64,000 nt of DNA from Balanoglossus misakiensis (lineage: Eukaryota; Hemichordata). This document shows positions 12,031-23,200 of the stretch, one piece after another. The translations under genes and the position numbers were made by a program. Every line of letters begins with the position of its first letter. The stretch's first letter is position 1. The DNA lies in contig CM082597.2 of the NCBI GenBank assembly GCA_040954595.2, forward strand, positions 8,370,001 through 8,434,000, written 5' to 3'. The notes beneath the pieces are model-generated. The model saw only the letters and a list, made by a program, of their open reading frames with translations, was not told where the DNA came from and searched no databases.

Positions 12031-12524
12031 ACAACAACATAATTACTGCGCATGGGCAGGTAACGTACCGCGCATGGCATGTACAGAATGCAGCTGGCCA
12101 TACTGAAAGTATATTTTGTTATATGTCTGGATATTACATTTCTCCTTTTCTTTTGAGATAGCAGAGTTGTTTCAATTTCTCTTGAAGATTGTCATTTCGT
12201 ACTGAGTCTCATTTTTCTCGTGGTTCACGGTCAGTGTTCCTGTTTGCGGTTTGATCATGAATATAATGTATGTTTTCAACAATCCTTGTGTTTCCAAATT
12301 TCTAAATATAAATTGGCCTTGATAGCTGCTCAACAAATAACATTAATTTCAATTTCAAAAATATCAAATTGAATAAAGATATGTCCATTGGTATAAATGT
12401 TCCTATCTTTTTTTTCGTGCAATTTTCACTTTCAATACGAATTCGAAATAGAATAAAATATGGAACAATAAACTCGAACATTGTTTTTGTCATTGTCAGT
12501 TTTCCATAGCCTAGCTATCGCCTG
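12031..12524. other. Gap between two retrotransposons
   Basis: About 490 bp of AT-rich DNA that should contain the 3' UTR/LTR of the minus-strand gypsy element. No second copy of an LTR is available in the window, so the LTR could not be delimited. Confidence 0.35.
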
Positions 12525-14153
12525 CTATTCATAGTCTTCCAGGTAAGTCGGACGGCGTCTTTCTCTCTGTGGACGGAGTCTCCTTTCCGGTGATTTTGTT
12601 GGTGTTGGGTTTGGTTTTCGCGGACTATCACAAACTGTTTCCATCCCCTGTTGCTGGTTAGGTGGGTTTACATCTTCCTCATCATGGTTGGTATTAAGGA
12701 GTAGATTTTCTCGCCAGTCCCTTGCATTTCGTTTTCCGGTTGCATCATATATGAACATTTCCTCCTCAAGATCTTGTACTACTGCGTTCACAAGTTTGAA
12801 CTTGCTCGCATCACGATATACTTCCCTTCCATCTGTTATACGTCTCGCTGCAATGCTTGAACCATCAATTCTGTATACTCTGTAGAATGTTGGCTCATAT
12901 GCGGTTGACCATTTGTTTCTTTTCTGTTGTTTCAGTAGAACATAGTCTCCCACGATGAAATTGTGTGGCTTCACATTTCTCTTTTCTGTTGCTTGTCTGA
13001 TCATCTCTTTGTATTCTCTGTCTCTCTCATCGATTGCATCATCTTTCATTGTCTTCTGGTCATCTCTTGTGTGGTGGTCTAGTTTGGTTCTGACCGGTCT
13101 ATTCATCATGGCTTCATACGGTGCTGTATTTGTAGCTGGGTGTGGTGATGAACGGTATCCTGTCAGCATATCTTGAATGGCTATTTCTCTGTCCTTGCCT
13201 TCCAAGTGTGCGATTCTCTCTGTTTTATTCAGCATCTTCATGAAGTTTTCAGCTTCTCCATTGGCTCTCGCATGTTCTGGTGTTACGTTATGGTGGTGAA
13301 ATCCCTCTTCCTTTGCGAAGTTGGTGAATTCTTCTGAATCAAAGGGTGGGCCATTGTCACTCTCCAACTGTCTGGGTGTGCCATGTGTAGCGAACATTTT
13401 CTTGAGTTTTCTCTTTGTGGGTTTCGCTGCTGTTGAATATACAGTTTCAACTTCTGGGTATCTTGTTCTCTTGTCGATGGCTACCAGGTTGTAGTGTCCA
13501 TCAGGATATGGTCCTCCAAAGTCCACTGATATTACTTCCCATGGTTTCTCTGGTATTGGTGTCATCTTGACAGGTTCTTGTTTGTGTTGCTTCGTCGTTA
13601 CTTGACATTCGAAGCATTGACCTATCATCTGCTCGACGTAGCTGTTCATCATCGGAAACCAATATTTCTCTCGCAACATCTGCTTGGTCTTCGTCATGCC
13701 TAAATGACCTAGCTTGTGTGCTGATTTGATGACTTTTCTCTGCAGACTGCGTGGAATCACGATGCGGTTGCTTCTGAGTATCAGGTCGTCTACCATGCTC
13801 AGCTCTTGTCTTACTGTGTAAAACGGGTTGATGTCTGGGGTCTTTCTTGTGCTTCTCCCAGTTGCCTCTTCGTATGACTCTGCTCAGTTTCTGTAGTTGA
13901 CTGTCTTTCTTCGTTTCTTCTTTGATACGGTCTAGCACAACAGCATATTCTGTTTCTATCACTTTCTTGATTGTTTTCTCTGTACCATCTCTTCCTGTTT
14001 CAGGTAGTGGGTGTCTGGACAAGAAATCCAGTGGGTCAGCAGCATCTTTGCCTGGCTCATAGAGTAGCTCATAATCGACATCTTGCATTTCCATTACCCA
14101 TTTCTCTATCCTGGGTGGTAGTTTCATGGTAGCTTTGTTGAACATTGGGATGA
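12525..14153 (-). mobile_element. Older gypsy element, 3' part (RNase H tail and integrase), split by insertion
   Basis: Minus strand. 13845-14145 encodes the RNase H tail with DPLDFLSRHP. 12525 to about 13835 encodes integrase: HH-CC zinc finger (HKLGHLG...CFEC), catalytic core with SVDFGG, ESDNGPPF and GEAEN, and a basic C-terminus ending at a stop. The two parts lie in different frames; an extra base in the run of four at 13837-13840 explains it. Its 5' part resumes at 25613. Related in wording to K02A2.6-like gypsy elements. Confidence 0.8.
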
Positions 14154-14157
14154 GCGG
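14154..14157. repeat. Target-site duplication (GCGG), left copy
   Basis: GCGG immediately before the first LTR; repeated at 25609-25612 immediately after the third LTR. Removing the intervening DNA plus one GCGG restores the reading frame of the older gypsy element across the junction, which confirms the insertion boundaries. Confidence 0.85.
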
Positions 14158-14730
14158 TGTTACGACACACCCTGTTTAGTTGCTTGGTCGAGAGAGGGGT
14201 AGCTTTTCTTTGCATAACAAAGGGCCCTGCCTTTTGAAGTAGTTCATTTAAATATTGGTAATAACCAGATGGTCACCCATATGAAAGGCCTTCTCACCAA
14301 AACCACGAGGCACACTTCTCAACACGGACTCGGAGGAGCACGTAGCTGTCGTAGCTCCAGCTCCACATCGCCTTGGGAATTAGGAATTTACCTAGCTGGG
14401 CTGGATTCTGTGAGCAACCGACTTCATGAGCAACGGATTTTGTGTGAGCAACGGACTTTGTGTGAGCAACGGACTTTCTGTGAGCAACTGGATTCTGTGA
14501 GTAAATGGCTTCTGTGAACGACGGACTTGGTCAGCAACGGACTTCTGTGCCTTGAGTTCGGCCAGGACTTTTGTGGACTCGGTAACTCCTCGACCAAGCA
14601 GGGTAAAAACACGCAGTGAACATTTTCTTTTGTGTGACCTTTTGATTTTAGAAGGCTAGTTGTTTAATTAAATATTCTGTTGTTGAACCACATTCTCCAT
14701 TGTGTGCTCCCGTTTTTTTCTACCGTAACA
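14158..14730 (+). repeat. LTR 1 of tandem Gmr1-like gypsy element
   Basis: 573 bp, starting TGTTACG and ending CGTAACA, a 7 bp terminal inverted repeat with TG..CA ends. Inside, 14404-14550 holds an array of about eight imperfect 18-21 bp units containing gagcaacggactt. Confidence 0.9.
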
Positions 14731-14735
14731 GAAAT

Positions 14736-14752
14736 TGGGGGCTCGTCCGGGA
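14736..14752 (+). promoter_or_regulatory. Primer binding site, tRNA-Pro type
   Basis: TGGGGGCTCGTCCGGGA starts 5 nt after the LTR and matches the tRNA-Pro-complementary PBS used by murine leukaemia virus-type elements. Repeated at 20175-20191 in the second unit. Primes minus-strand cDNA synthesis. Confidence 0.8.
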
Positions 14753-14841
14753 GCTGAATATTTGCTCGAAGTTGTTGTTGTAAAAGAAAATTGTCCCAAT
14801 ATATTTGGAAGCAAAACTACAAAAATAAACTGGAGCTAACA

Positions 14842-17800
14842 ATGGAGTTCAAACCAGTGGAGTATTTAGAAAACCCCTCTCTTGAAGTGTTCGAAAAGTT
14901 GAGAAAGCATGAGTTGGTGTCGCTTGCCGAATATCTTGAGCTTGTTGTACGACCATCCATGAAAAAACAAGAGTTGAAAAATATCATTGTAAAGGCTCTT
15001 GTTGAACAAGGGAAATTTGGGGTTGAAGCACTGGAAATTGTTGAATCTAAGCATGAAGGTGATACGGTTAAAATAAGGCGGTTGGAGTTGGATCACCAGT
15101 ATAGAATGATGCAATTGGAATATAAAGAAAGAGAAAGACAAAAAGAATTAGAAATTCAGGAAATGAAATTTAGAACGGGTAAGCAGGAGACAACTGAGTT
15201 TGGGGACAGACAAAATTCATCAGTGGGGTCCTTTCCTTATTTTGATGCAGCAAAGTATGTTCGACTGGTTCCTCAATTTCATGAAAAGGAGGTCGACAAT
15301 TATTTCCAGCATTTCGAAAAAATTGCTTACAGCCTTAAATGGCCAAAAGATGTTTGGACCATACTGTTGCAGAGCGTCTTAATTGGAAAAGCCCGTGAAG
15401 CATTCACTGCCTTACCTCTTGATCAAAGTAGCGATTACGATCGTGTTAAAGATGCAATTCTCAAGTCATACGAACTAGTACCTGAAGCATACAGGCAAAA
15501 GTTCAGAAATGTACAAAAGCGGAATGACCAAACTCATGTTGAATTTGCCAGAGAAAAGGAAAGATTGTTTGATAGATGGTTAACTGCAAAGGGAGTTAAT
15601 CAGAATTTTGATAAACTTAGGGAACTCATGTTGATCGAAGAGTTTAAACAATGTGTTCATTCTGATGTCAACACTCATCTTGATGAGCATAAGGTTGACG
15701 CATTGCATGAAGCAGCTACTGTGGCTGATGATTATGCTTTAACTCATAAGCTAAGCTATGCCAGGAGTAATATAGCAGGTCAAAGTAAAACTTTTGGTTT
15801 CCGACCTCCCCATCAGACTAAGAGTATTGAAAATAAACCTGTGAATTCTAAAGTAAAAGAAAGTAGTCCTAATTTTGGAGAAAAGACTAAGGACGGGATG
15901 TTTAAACCCATGCCAACGTGCGCCTATTGTAAAAAGAAGGGGCATCTTATTTCCGAATGTTGGTTTCTGCAAAGGAAAGGGAATAAGGTTAAAGTAGAGT
16001 CTACCGCCTGCACTGTAACTGAAAAATGTGTCCAACCACTGAATGTGTCTAAAGTGCAAAGAATGGATGAAGTACCAAGAATAAAGGAAGAATTTAAGCC
16101 CTTTGGTTTTGATGGATTTGTATCATTGATAGGGGATGAAGCAAATCTACAACCCATAAAGATATTGCGTGATACTGCAGCCTCGCAGACATTGCTGTTA
16201 GATAGTGTGTTATCTTTGTCTGAAATGAGCTCTGCTAAGTCTGATGTACTAATTAAGGGGGTAGAATTGGGTTATATTAATGTGCCTTTACACACTATAA
16301 ATTTGCAGTCAAATTTAATATCAGGATCTGTTAAAGTTGGGGTGAGACCCACTTTGCCCATAGAGGGTATTTCTATGTTGCTAGGCAATGATTTGGCTGG
16401 AGGGAAAGTGTTCCCCGATCCAATTGTAACTAAAGAACCTAGTACTAATGACAGTGTATGTGATGATATTGAGATTTTCCCTGCTTGTGTTGTGACCAGG
16501 GCCATGAGCCAAAGGGCTTCGACTGAAGAAGCTGTAAAGAAAGATGTAATAGATGAAGTTGACGATAATTTTGATGTCAACTTAGAGGATACGTTTCTTT
16601 CTAATGTAGGTAAACTTAAAAGTGAGTGTTCCTCTCCTTTGACTGACAAAAATCAAGATGTTTCGAATCAGCCTAATCAAAAGTATGCTAAAACTGAGGG
16701 AAAGTTTAGTCGTGCTGGGCTTATTGCTGAACAGGAAGCTGATCCTGAAATTGTTAATTTAAGTAAGAGGTCCTTGGCCCTCAGTGAAATTGGTAAAGTA
16801 CCCGTATGTTTCTATACAAAGGATGGTATTCTTTTCAGAAAATGGCGACCACCTGATGCGTCAACTGAGGATGAATGGAGAATTGTTCATCAAATAGTTG
16901 TGCCTAAATTGTATCGAAAAGAGATAATCAGCTTGGCTCATGATAATGTTATGAGTGGGCATCTAGGTATAAATAAAACGCATGATAAGATTATAAATCA
17001 TTTCTATTGGCCAAATTTGAGACGGGATGTGGCTAAATATTGCAGATCGTGTCATCCATGTCAGATGGTTGGGAAACCCAATCAAAAGGTACCAGTTGCA
17101 CCTTTAAGGCCCATTCCTGCTTTTTCTGTGGCATTTAGTCGAGTTTTGATAGATTGTGTTGGCCCTTTGCCAAAAACAAAATCAGGAAATGAGTACTTAC
17201 TAACCATAATGTGTTCGTCTACGCGATTTCCAGAAGCAATACCACTAAGAAGTATTAATGCATCGAAGATAGTGAAAGCACTGACCAAGTTTTTCACTTT
17301 TGTAGGACTTCCCAAATCAATACAGTCAGATCAAGGATCAAATTTCATGTCCGGTCTGTTTCAACAGGTTATGCACCAATTGGGCATAAAACAGTACAAG
17401 TCTAGTGCATATCATCCTGAATCTCAGGGGGCACTTGAACGTTTCCATCAGACTTTGAAGAATATGATACGTACTTACTGTTTTGAATACAATAAAGACT
17501 GGGATGAGGGAATTCATTTGTTGTTGTTTGCAGTTAGGGAATCAGTTCAAGAATCGACTGGTTTTAGTCCCTTTGAGTTGGTTTTCGGACACACAGTTCG
17601 TGGACCCTTGAAATTCCTTTATGAGAGTTGGTTGTGTAAGGAGACCGAAATGAATCTTCTGGATTTTGTATCAAATTTTAGAGATAAGCTGAAAAGAGCG
17701 TGCGAAATAGCCAAAGAAAATCTCAGAGGAAGTCAAAAGAAAATGAAACAGTGGTATGATATTAATGCTAGAAGCCGGAATTTTAAACCAGGGGATAAAG

Positions 17801-19509
17801 TTTTGGTGCTTTTTCCAATCCAGGGGCGTCCCTTGCAAGCCAGATTTTACGGCCCTTGTGAAATTGAATCTAAGATCAGCGATGTTGACTATACTGTTAA
17901 GACACCAGGGCGACGTAAAGCAAAGCAGCTATGCCATGTAAATATGCTGAAAGAATACATAGAAAGAGATTTGCATGAAACAAAGCCAGTTTTGACATCA
18001 ATTTCTATGGGTAATGATCATGGTAGTCATGATAAAGATGATGCTAATGAGAGCGAGGTCAAGGGGTTTGTTCATGATGTCAAGTTGAGTAATTCAGAAA
18101 TACTTGCAAATATAGAAGATAAATTGTGTCATCTTACTAAAGAACAAGGGGAAGAGTTGGAATGTTTGTTGCAGGAATTTACACATTTGTTTTCTGATGT
18201 ACCTGGTAAAACTGATAAAATGTGTCATGATGTAGATGTTAATAATGCACCCCCCATAAAACAGCATCCTTTCCGGGTAAATCCTGTGAAGCTACAACAT
18301 ATGAAATCTGAGATTGATTACATGTTGCAGAATGACATCATAGAACCGAGTTGTAGTCCATGGAGTTCACCATGTATACTTGTGCCTAAACCGGGTGGTT
18401 TGTATCGTTTCTGCACAGATTACCGTAAAGTGAATTCTGTTACAAAGACCGATTCATATCCAATGCCTAGAATCGATGACTGCATTGACAAAATTGGTCA
18501 AGCTAAATTTGTAAGCAAGTTTGACCTATTGAAGGGGTATTGGCAAATTCCACTCACTGAAAGAGCTAAAGAAATCTCGGCTTTTGTTACACCCAATGGT
18601 CTATATCAATATAAAGTCATGCCATTTGGCATGAAAAATGCACCAGCCTCGTTCCAACGCCTTATTAATCGTATCATCTATGACTTAGAGGGCTGTGAAG
18701 GGTTTGTTGATGACGTCAGTGTTTATGCAAATACCTGGGAGCAGCACCTACTGCGATTGCGCAAGTTTTTTGAAAGGTTAACTGAGGCCAAACTTACAGT
18801 AAATTTGGGTAAAAGTGAGTTTTGTCATGCTACTATAAGTTACCTTGGTCATGTTGTGGGGCATGGTCAGACAAAGCCCATACTTGCTAAAGTTGAAGCA
18901 GTTCTAGATTTTCCAACACCAGGAAATAAGAAAGCATTGATGAGATTTCTCGGCATGGCTGGTTATTATCGACGCTACTGTCGAAATTTTGCAACCATTG
19001 CCGAGCCATTGACCAACTTACTGCGTAAGGATAACAAATGTATTTGGTCAGAAGATTGCCAGTCTGCATTTAACAAAATTAAAGCAGTACTTTCTCACTC
19101 TCCAGTTCTTGCAATCCCAGAATTTGACAAGCAGTTTAAATTGTGTGTGGATGCTAGTGATGTTGCTGTTGGTGCAGTTTTGACGCAACAGAACGCAGAT
19201 GGTGTTGACCACCCAATTGGTTATTTCTCCAAGAAACTTAATGTACACCAGAGAAAGTATTCGACAATTGAAAAGGAATGTTTGGCTGTATTGCTAGCTT
19301 TACAACATTTCGATGTGTATTTAAGTTCCACAGTGCATCCAATCCTTGTATTCACTGATCATAATCCATTGACCTTCATCCACAAAATGAAGAATAGGAA
19401 TCAAAGATTAATGAGATGGAGTTTAACACTCCAAGAATATGATTTGGCAATAGCCCACATAAAAGGTAAAGACAATGTAATTGCAGATGCATTGTCGAGA
19501 GGATTTTGA
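14842..19509 (+). CDS. Gag-Pol polyprotein, unit 1 (integrase before RT)
   Basis: A single open frame of 1555 codons from the first ATG (context aacaATGG), without stops. Order by residue: Gag with an acidic/basic helix; CCHC CAYCKKKGHLISEC at about 360; protease-like LRDTAAS at about 441 (DTA instead of DTG); integrase zinc finger at about 699-740 and core Asp/Asp/Glu near 769, 828 and 864 (LIDCVGP, SDQGSNF, ESQGALE); RT from about 1180 with FVDD at about 1287; RNase H from VDASD at about 1436 to NVIADALSR. Integrase upstream of RT is the copia-like order seen in the Gmr1 group of Ty3/gypsy elements. Looks intact and recent. Confidence 0.9.
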   Translation: MEFKPVEYLENPSLEVFEKLRKHELVSLAEYLELVVRPSMKKQELKNIIVKALVEQGKFGVEALEIVESKHEGDTVKIRRLELDHQYRMMQLEYKERERQKELEIQEMKFRTGKQETTEFGDRQNSSVGSFPYFDAAKYVRLVPQFHEKEVDNYFQHFEKIAYSLKWPKDVWTILLQSVLIGKAREAFTALPLDQSSDYDRVKDAILKSYELVPEAYRQKFRNVQKRNDQTHVEFAREKERLFDRWLTAKGVNQNFDKLRELMLIEEFKQCVHSDVNTHLDEHKVDALHEAATVADDYALTHKLSYARSNIAGQSKTFGFRPPHQTKSIENKPVNSKVKESSPNFGEKTKDGMFKPMPTCAYCKKKGHLISECWFLQRKGNKVKVESTACTVTEKCVQPLNVSKVQRMDEVPRIKEEFKPFGFDGFVSLIGDEANLQPIKILRDTAASQTLLLDSVLSLSEMSSAKSDVLIKGVELGYINVPLHTINLQSNLISGSVKVGVRPTLPIEGISMLLGNDLAGGKVFPDPIVTKEPSTNDSVCDDIEIFPACVVTRAMSQRASTEEAVKKDVIDEVDDNFDVNLEDTFLSNVGKLKSECSSPLTDKNQDVSNQPNQKYAKTEGKFSRAGLIAEQEADPEIVNLSKRSLALSEIGKVPVCFYTKDGILFRKWRPPDASTEDEWRIVHQIVVPKLYRKEIISLAHDNVMSGHLGINKTHDKIINHFYWPNLRRDVAKYCRSCHPCQMVGKPNQKVPVAPLRPIPAFSVAFSRVLIDCVGPLPKTKSGNEYLLTIMCSSTRFPEAIPLRSINASKIVKALTKFFTFVGLPKSIQSDQGSNFMSGLFQQVMHQLGIKQYKSSAYHPESQGALERFHQTLKNMIRTYCFEYNKDWDEGIHLLLFAVRESVQESTGFSPFELVFGHTVRGPLKFLYESWLCKETEMNLLDFVSNFRDKLKRACEIAKENLRGSQKKMKQWYDINARSRNFKPGDKVLVLFPIQGRPLQARFYGPCEIESKISDVDYTVKTPGRRKAKQLCHVNMLKEYIERDLHETKPVLTSISMGNDHGSHDKDDANESEVKGFVHDVKLSNSEILANIEDKLCHLTKEQGEELECLLQEFTHLFSDVPGKTDKMCHDVDVNNAPPIKQHPFRVNPVKLQHMKSEIDYMLQNDIIEPSCSPWSSPCILVPKPGGLYRFCTDYRKVNSVTKTDSYPMPRIDDCIDKIGQAKFVSKFDLLKGYWQIPLTERAKEISAFVTPNGLYQYKVMPFGMKNAPASFQRLINRIIYDLEGCEGFVDDVSVYANTWEQHLLRLRKFFERLTEAKLTVNLGKSEFCHATISYLGHVVGHGQTKPILAKVEAVLDFPTPGNKKALMRFLGMAGYYRRYCRNFATIAEPLTNLLRKDNKCIWSEDCQSAFNKIKAVLSHSPVLAIPEFDKQFKLCVDASDVAVGAVLTQQNADGVDHPIGYFSKKLNVHQRKYSTIEKECLAVLLALQHFDVYLSSTVHPILVFTDHNPLTFIHKMKNRNQRLMRWSLTLQEYDLAIAHIKGKDNVIADALSRGF

Positions 19510-19585
19510 ACACATGCATGTACATGTACTTTGTGATATTCAACTTTGTATTTTTTGAAGTTTTCATTGTATTCAAACTTTTTCC

Positions 19586-19596
19586 AAAGGGGGAGG
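19586..19596 (+). promoter_or_regulatory. Polypurine tract, unit 1
   Basis: AAAGGGGGAGG directly before the second LTR; primes plus-strand DNA. Same at 25025-25035. Confidence 0.8.
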
Positions 19597-20169
19597 TGTT
19601 ACGACACACCCTGTTTAGTTGCTTGGTCGAGAGAGGGGTAGCTTTTCTTTGCATAACAAAGGGCCCTGCCTTTTGAAGTAGTTCATTTAAATATTGGTAA
19701 TAACCAGATGGTCACCCATATGAAAGGCCTTCTCACCAAAACCACGAGGCACACTTCTCAACACGGACTCGGAGGAGCACGTAGCTGTCGTAGCTCCAGC
19801 TCCACATCGCCTTGGGAATTAGGAATTTACCTAGCTGGGCTGGATTCTGTGAGCAACCGACTTCATGAGCAACGGATTTTGTGTGAGCAACGGACTTTGT
19901 GTGAGCAACGGACTTTCTGTGAGCAACTGGATTCTGTGAGTAAATGGCTTCTGTGAACGACGGACTTGGTCAGCAACGGACTTCTGTGCCTTGAGTTCGG
20001 CCAGGACTTTTGTGGACTCGGTAACTCCTCGACCAAGCAGGGTAAAAACACGCAGTGAACATTTTCTTTTGTGTGACCTTTTGATTTTAGAAGGCTAGTT
20101 GTTTAATTAAATATTCTGTTGTTGAACCACATTCTCCATTGTGTGCTCCCGTTTTTTTCTACCGTAACA
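19597..20169 (+). repeat. LTR 2, shared by both units
   Basis: 573 bp, apparently identical to LTR 1. It serves as 3' LTR of the first unit and 5' LTR of the second, making the array LTR-internal-LTR-internal-LTR with a 5439 bp period. Confidence 0.9.
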
Positions 20170-20280
20170 GAAATTGGGGGCTCGTCCGGGAGCTGAATAT
20201 TTGCTCGAAGTTGTTGTTGTAAAAGAAAATTGTCCCAATATATTTGGAAGCAAAACTACAAAAATAAACTGGAGCTAACA

Positions 20281-23200
20281 ATGGAGTTCAAACCAGTGGA
20301 GTATTTAGAAAACCCCTCTCTTGAAGTGTTCGAAAAGTTGAGAAAGCATGAGTTGGTGTCGCTTGCCGAATATCTTGAGCTTGTTGTACGACCATCCATG
20401 AAAAAACAAGAGTTGAAAAATATCATTGTAAAGGCTCTTGTTGAACAAGGGAAATTTGGGGTTGAAGCACTGGAAATTGTTGAATCTAAGCATGAAGGTG
20501 ATACGGTTAAAATAAGGCGGTTGGAGTTGGATCACCAGTATAGAATGATGCAATTGGAATATAAAGAAAGAGAAAGACAAAAAGAATTAGAAATTCAGGA
20601 AATGAAATTTAGAACGGGTAAGCAGGAGACAACTGAGTTTGGGGACAGACAAAATTCATCAGTGGGGTCCTTTCCTTATTTTGATGCAGCAAAGTATGTT
20701 CGACTGGTTCCTCAATTTCATGAAAAGGAGGTCGACAATTATTTCCAGCATTTCGAAAAAATTGCTTACAGCCTTAAATGGCCAAAAGATGTTTGGACCA
20801 TACTGTTGCAGAGCGTCTTAATTGGAAAAGCCCGTGAAGCATTCACTGCCTTACCTCTTGATCAAAGTAGCGATTACGATCGTGTTAAAGATGCAATTCT
20901 CAAGTCATACGAACTAGTACCTGAAGCATACAGGCAAAAGTTCAGAAATGTACAAAAGCGGAATGACCAAACTCATGTTGAATTTGCCAGAGAAAAGGAA
21001 AGATTGTTTGATAGATGGTTAACTGCAAAGGGAGTTAATCAGAATTTTGATAAACTTAGGGAACTCATGTTGATCGAAGAGTTTAAACAATGTGTTCATT
21101 CTGATGTCAACACTCATCTTGATGAGCATAAGGTTGACGCATTGCATGAAGCAGCTACTGTGGCTGATGATTATGCTTTAACTCATAAGCTAAGCTATGC
21201 CAGGAGTAATATAGCAGGTCAAAGTAAAACTTTTGGTTTCCGACCTCCCCATCAGACTAAGAGTATTGAAAATAAACCTGTGAATTCTAAAGTAAAAGAA
21301 AGTAGTCCTAATTTTGGAGAAAAGACTAAGGACGGGATGTTTAAACCCATGCCAACGTGCGCCTATTGTAAAAAGAAGGGGCATCTTATTTCCGAATGTT
21401 GGTTTCTGCAAAGGAAAGGGAATAAGGTTAAAGTAGAGTCTACCGCCTGCACTGTAACTGAAAAATGTGTCCAACCACTGAATGTGTCTAAAGTGCAAAG
21501 AATGGATGAAGTACCAAGAATAAAGGAAGAATTTAAGCCCTTTGGTTTTGATGGATTTGTATCATTGATAGGGGATGAAGCCAATCTACAACCCATAAAG
21601 ATATTGCGTGATACTGCAGCCTCGCAGACATTGCTGTTAGATAGTGTGTTATCTTTGTCTGAAATGAGCTCTGCTAAGTCTGATGTACTAATTAAGGGGG
21701 TAGAATTGGGTTATATTAATGTGCCTTTACACACTATAAATTTGCAGTCAAATTTAATATCAGGATCTGTTAAAGTTGGGGTGAGACCCACTTTGCCCAT
21801 AGAGGGTATTTCTATGTTGCTAGGCAATGATTTGGCTGGAGGGAAAGTGTTCCCCGATCCAATTGTAACTAAAGAACCTAGTACTAATGACAGTGTATGT
21901 GATGATATTGAGATTTTCCCTGCTTGTGTTGTGACCAGGGCCATGAGCCAAAGGGCTTCGACTGAAGAAGCTGTAAAGAAAGATGTAATAGATGAAGTTG
22001 ACGATAATTTTGATGTCAACTTAGAGGATACGTTTCTTTCTAATGTAGGTAAACTTAAAAGTGAGTGTTCCTCTCCTTTGACTGACAAAAATCAAGATGT
22101 TTCGAATCAGCCTAATCAAAAGTATGCTAAAACTGAGGGAAAGTTTAGTCGTGCTGGGCTTATTGCTGAACAGGAAGCTGATCCTGAAATTGTTAATTTA
22201 AGTAAGAGGTCCTTGGCCCTCAGTGAAATTGGTAAAGTACCCGTATGTTTCTATACAAAGGATGGTATTCTTTTCAGAAAATGGCGACCACCTGATGCGT
22301 CAACTGAGGATGAATGGAGAATTGTTCATCAAATAGTTGTGCCTAAATTGTATCGAAAAGAGATAATCAGCTTGGCTCATGATAATGTTATGAGTGGGCA
22401 TCTAGGTATAAATAAAACGCATGATAAGATTATAAATCATTTCTATTGGCCAAATTTGAGACGGGATGTGGCTAAATATTGCAGATCGTGTCATCCATGT
22501 CAGATGGTTGGGAAACCCAATCAAAAGGTACCAGTTGCACCTTTAAGGCCCATTCCTGCTTTTTCTGTGGCATTTAGTCGAGTTTTGATAGATTGTGTTG
22601 GCCCTTTGCCAAAAACAAAATCAGGAAATGAGTACTTACTAACCATAATGTGTTCGTCTACGCGATTTCCAGAAGCAATACCACTAAGAAGTATTAATGC
22701 ATCGAAGATAGTGAAAGCACTGACCAAGTTTTTCACTTTTGTAGGACTTCCCAAATCAATACAGTCAGATCAAGGATCAAATTTCATGTCCGGTCTGTTT
22801 CAACAGGTTATGCACCAATTGGGCATAAAACAGTACAAGTCTAGTGCATATCATCCTGAATCTCAGGGGGCACTTGAACGTTTCCATCAGACTTTGAAGA
22901 ATATGATACGTACTTACTGTTTTGAATACAATAAAGACTGGGATGAGGGAATTCATTTGTTGTTGTTTGCAGTTAGGGAATCAGTTCAAGAATCGACTGG
23001 TTTTAGTCCCTTTGAGTTGGTTTTCGGACACACAGTTCGTGGACCCTTGAAATTCCTTTATGAGAGTTGGTTGTGTAAGGAGACCGAAATGAATCTTCTG
23101 GATTTTGTATCAAATTTTAGAGATAAGCTGAAAAGAGCGTGCGAAATAGCCAAAGAAAATCTCAGAGGAAGTCAAAAGAAAATGAAACAGTGGTATGATA

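Noticed and set aside
11960-12090. Inverted terminal repeats for the YR element from shared 'attactgcgcatg' near 8140 and 12045
   Set aside because: Only about 13 bp match and the flanks differ, too little to call terminal repeats.
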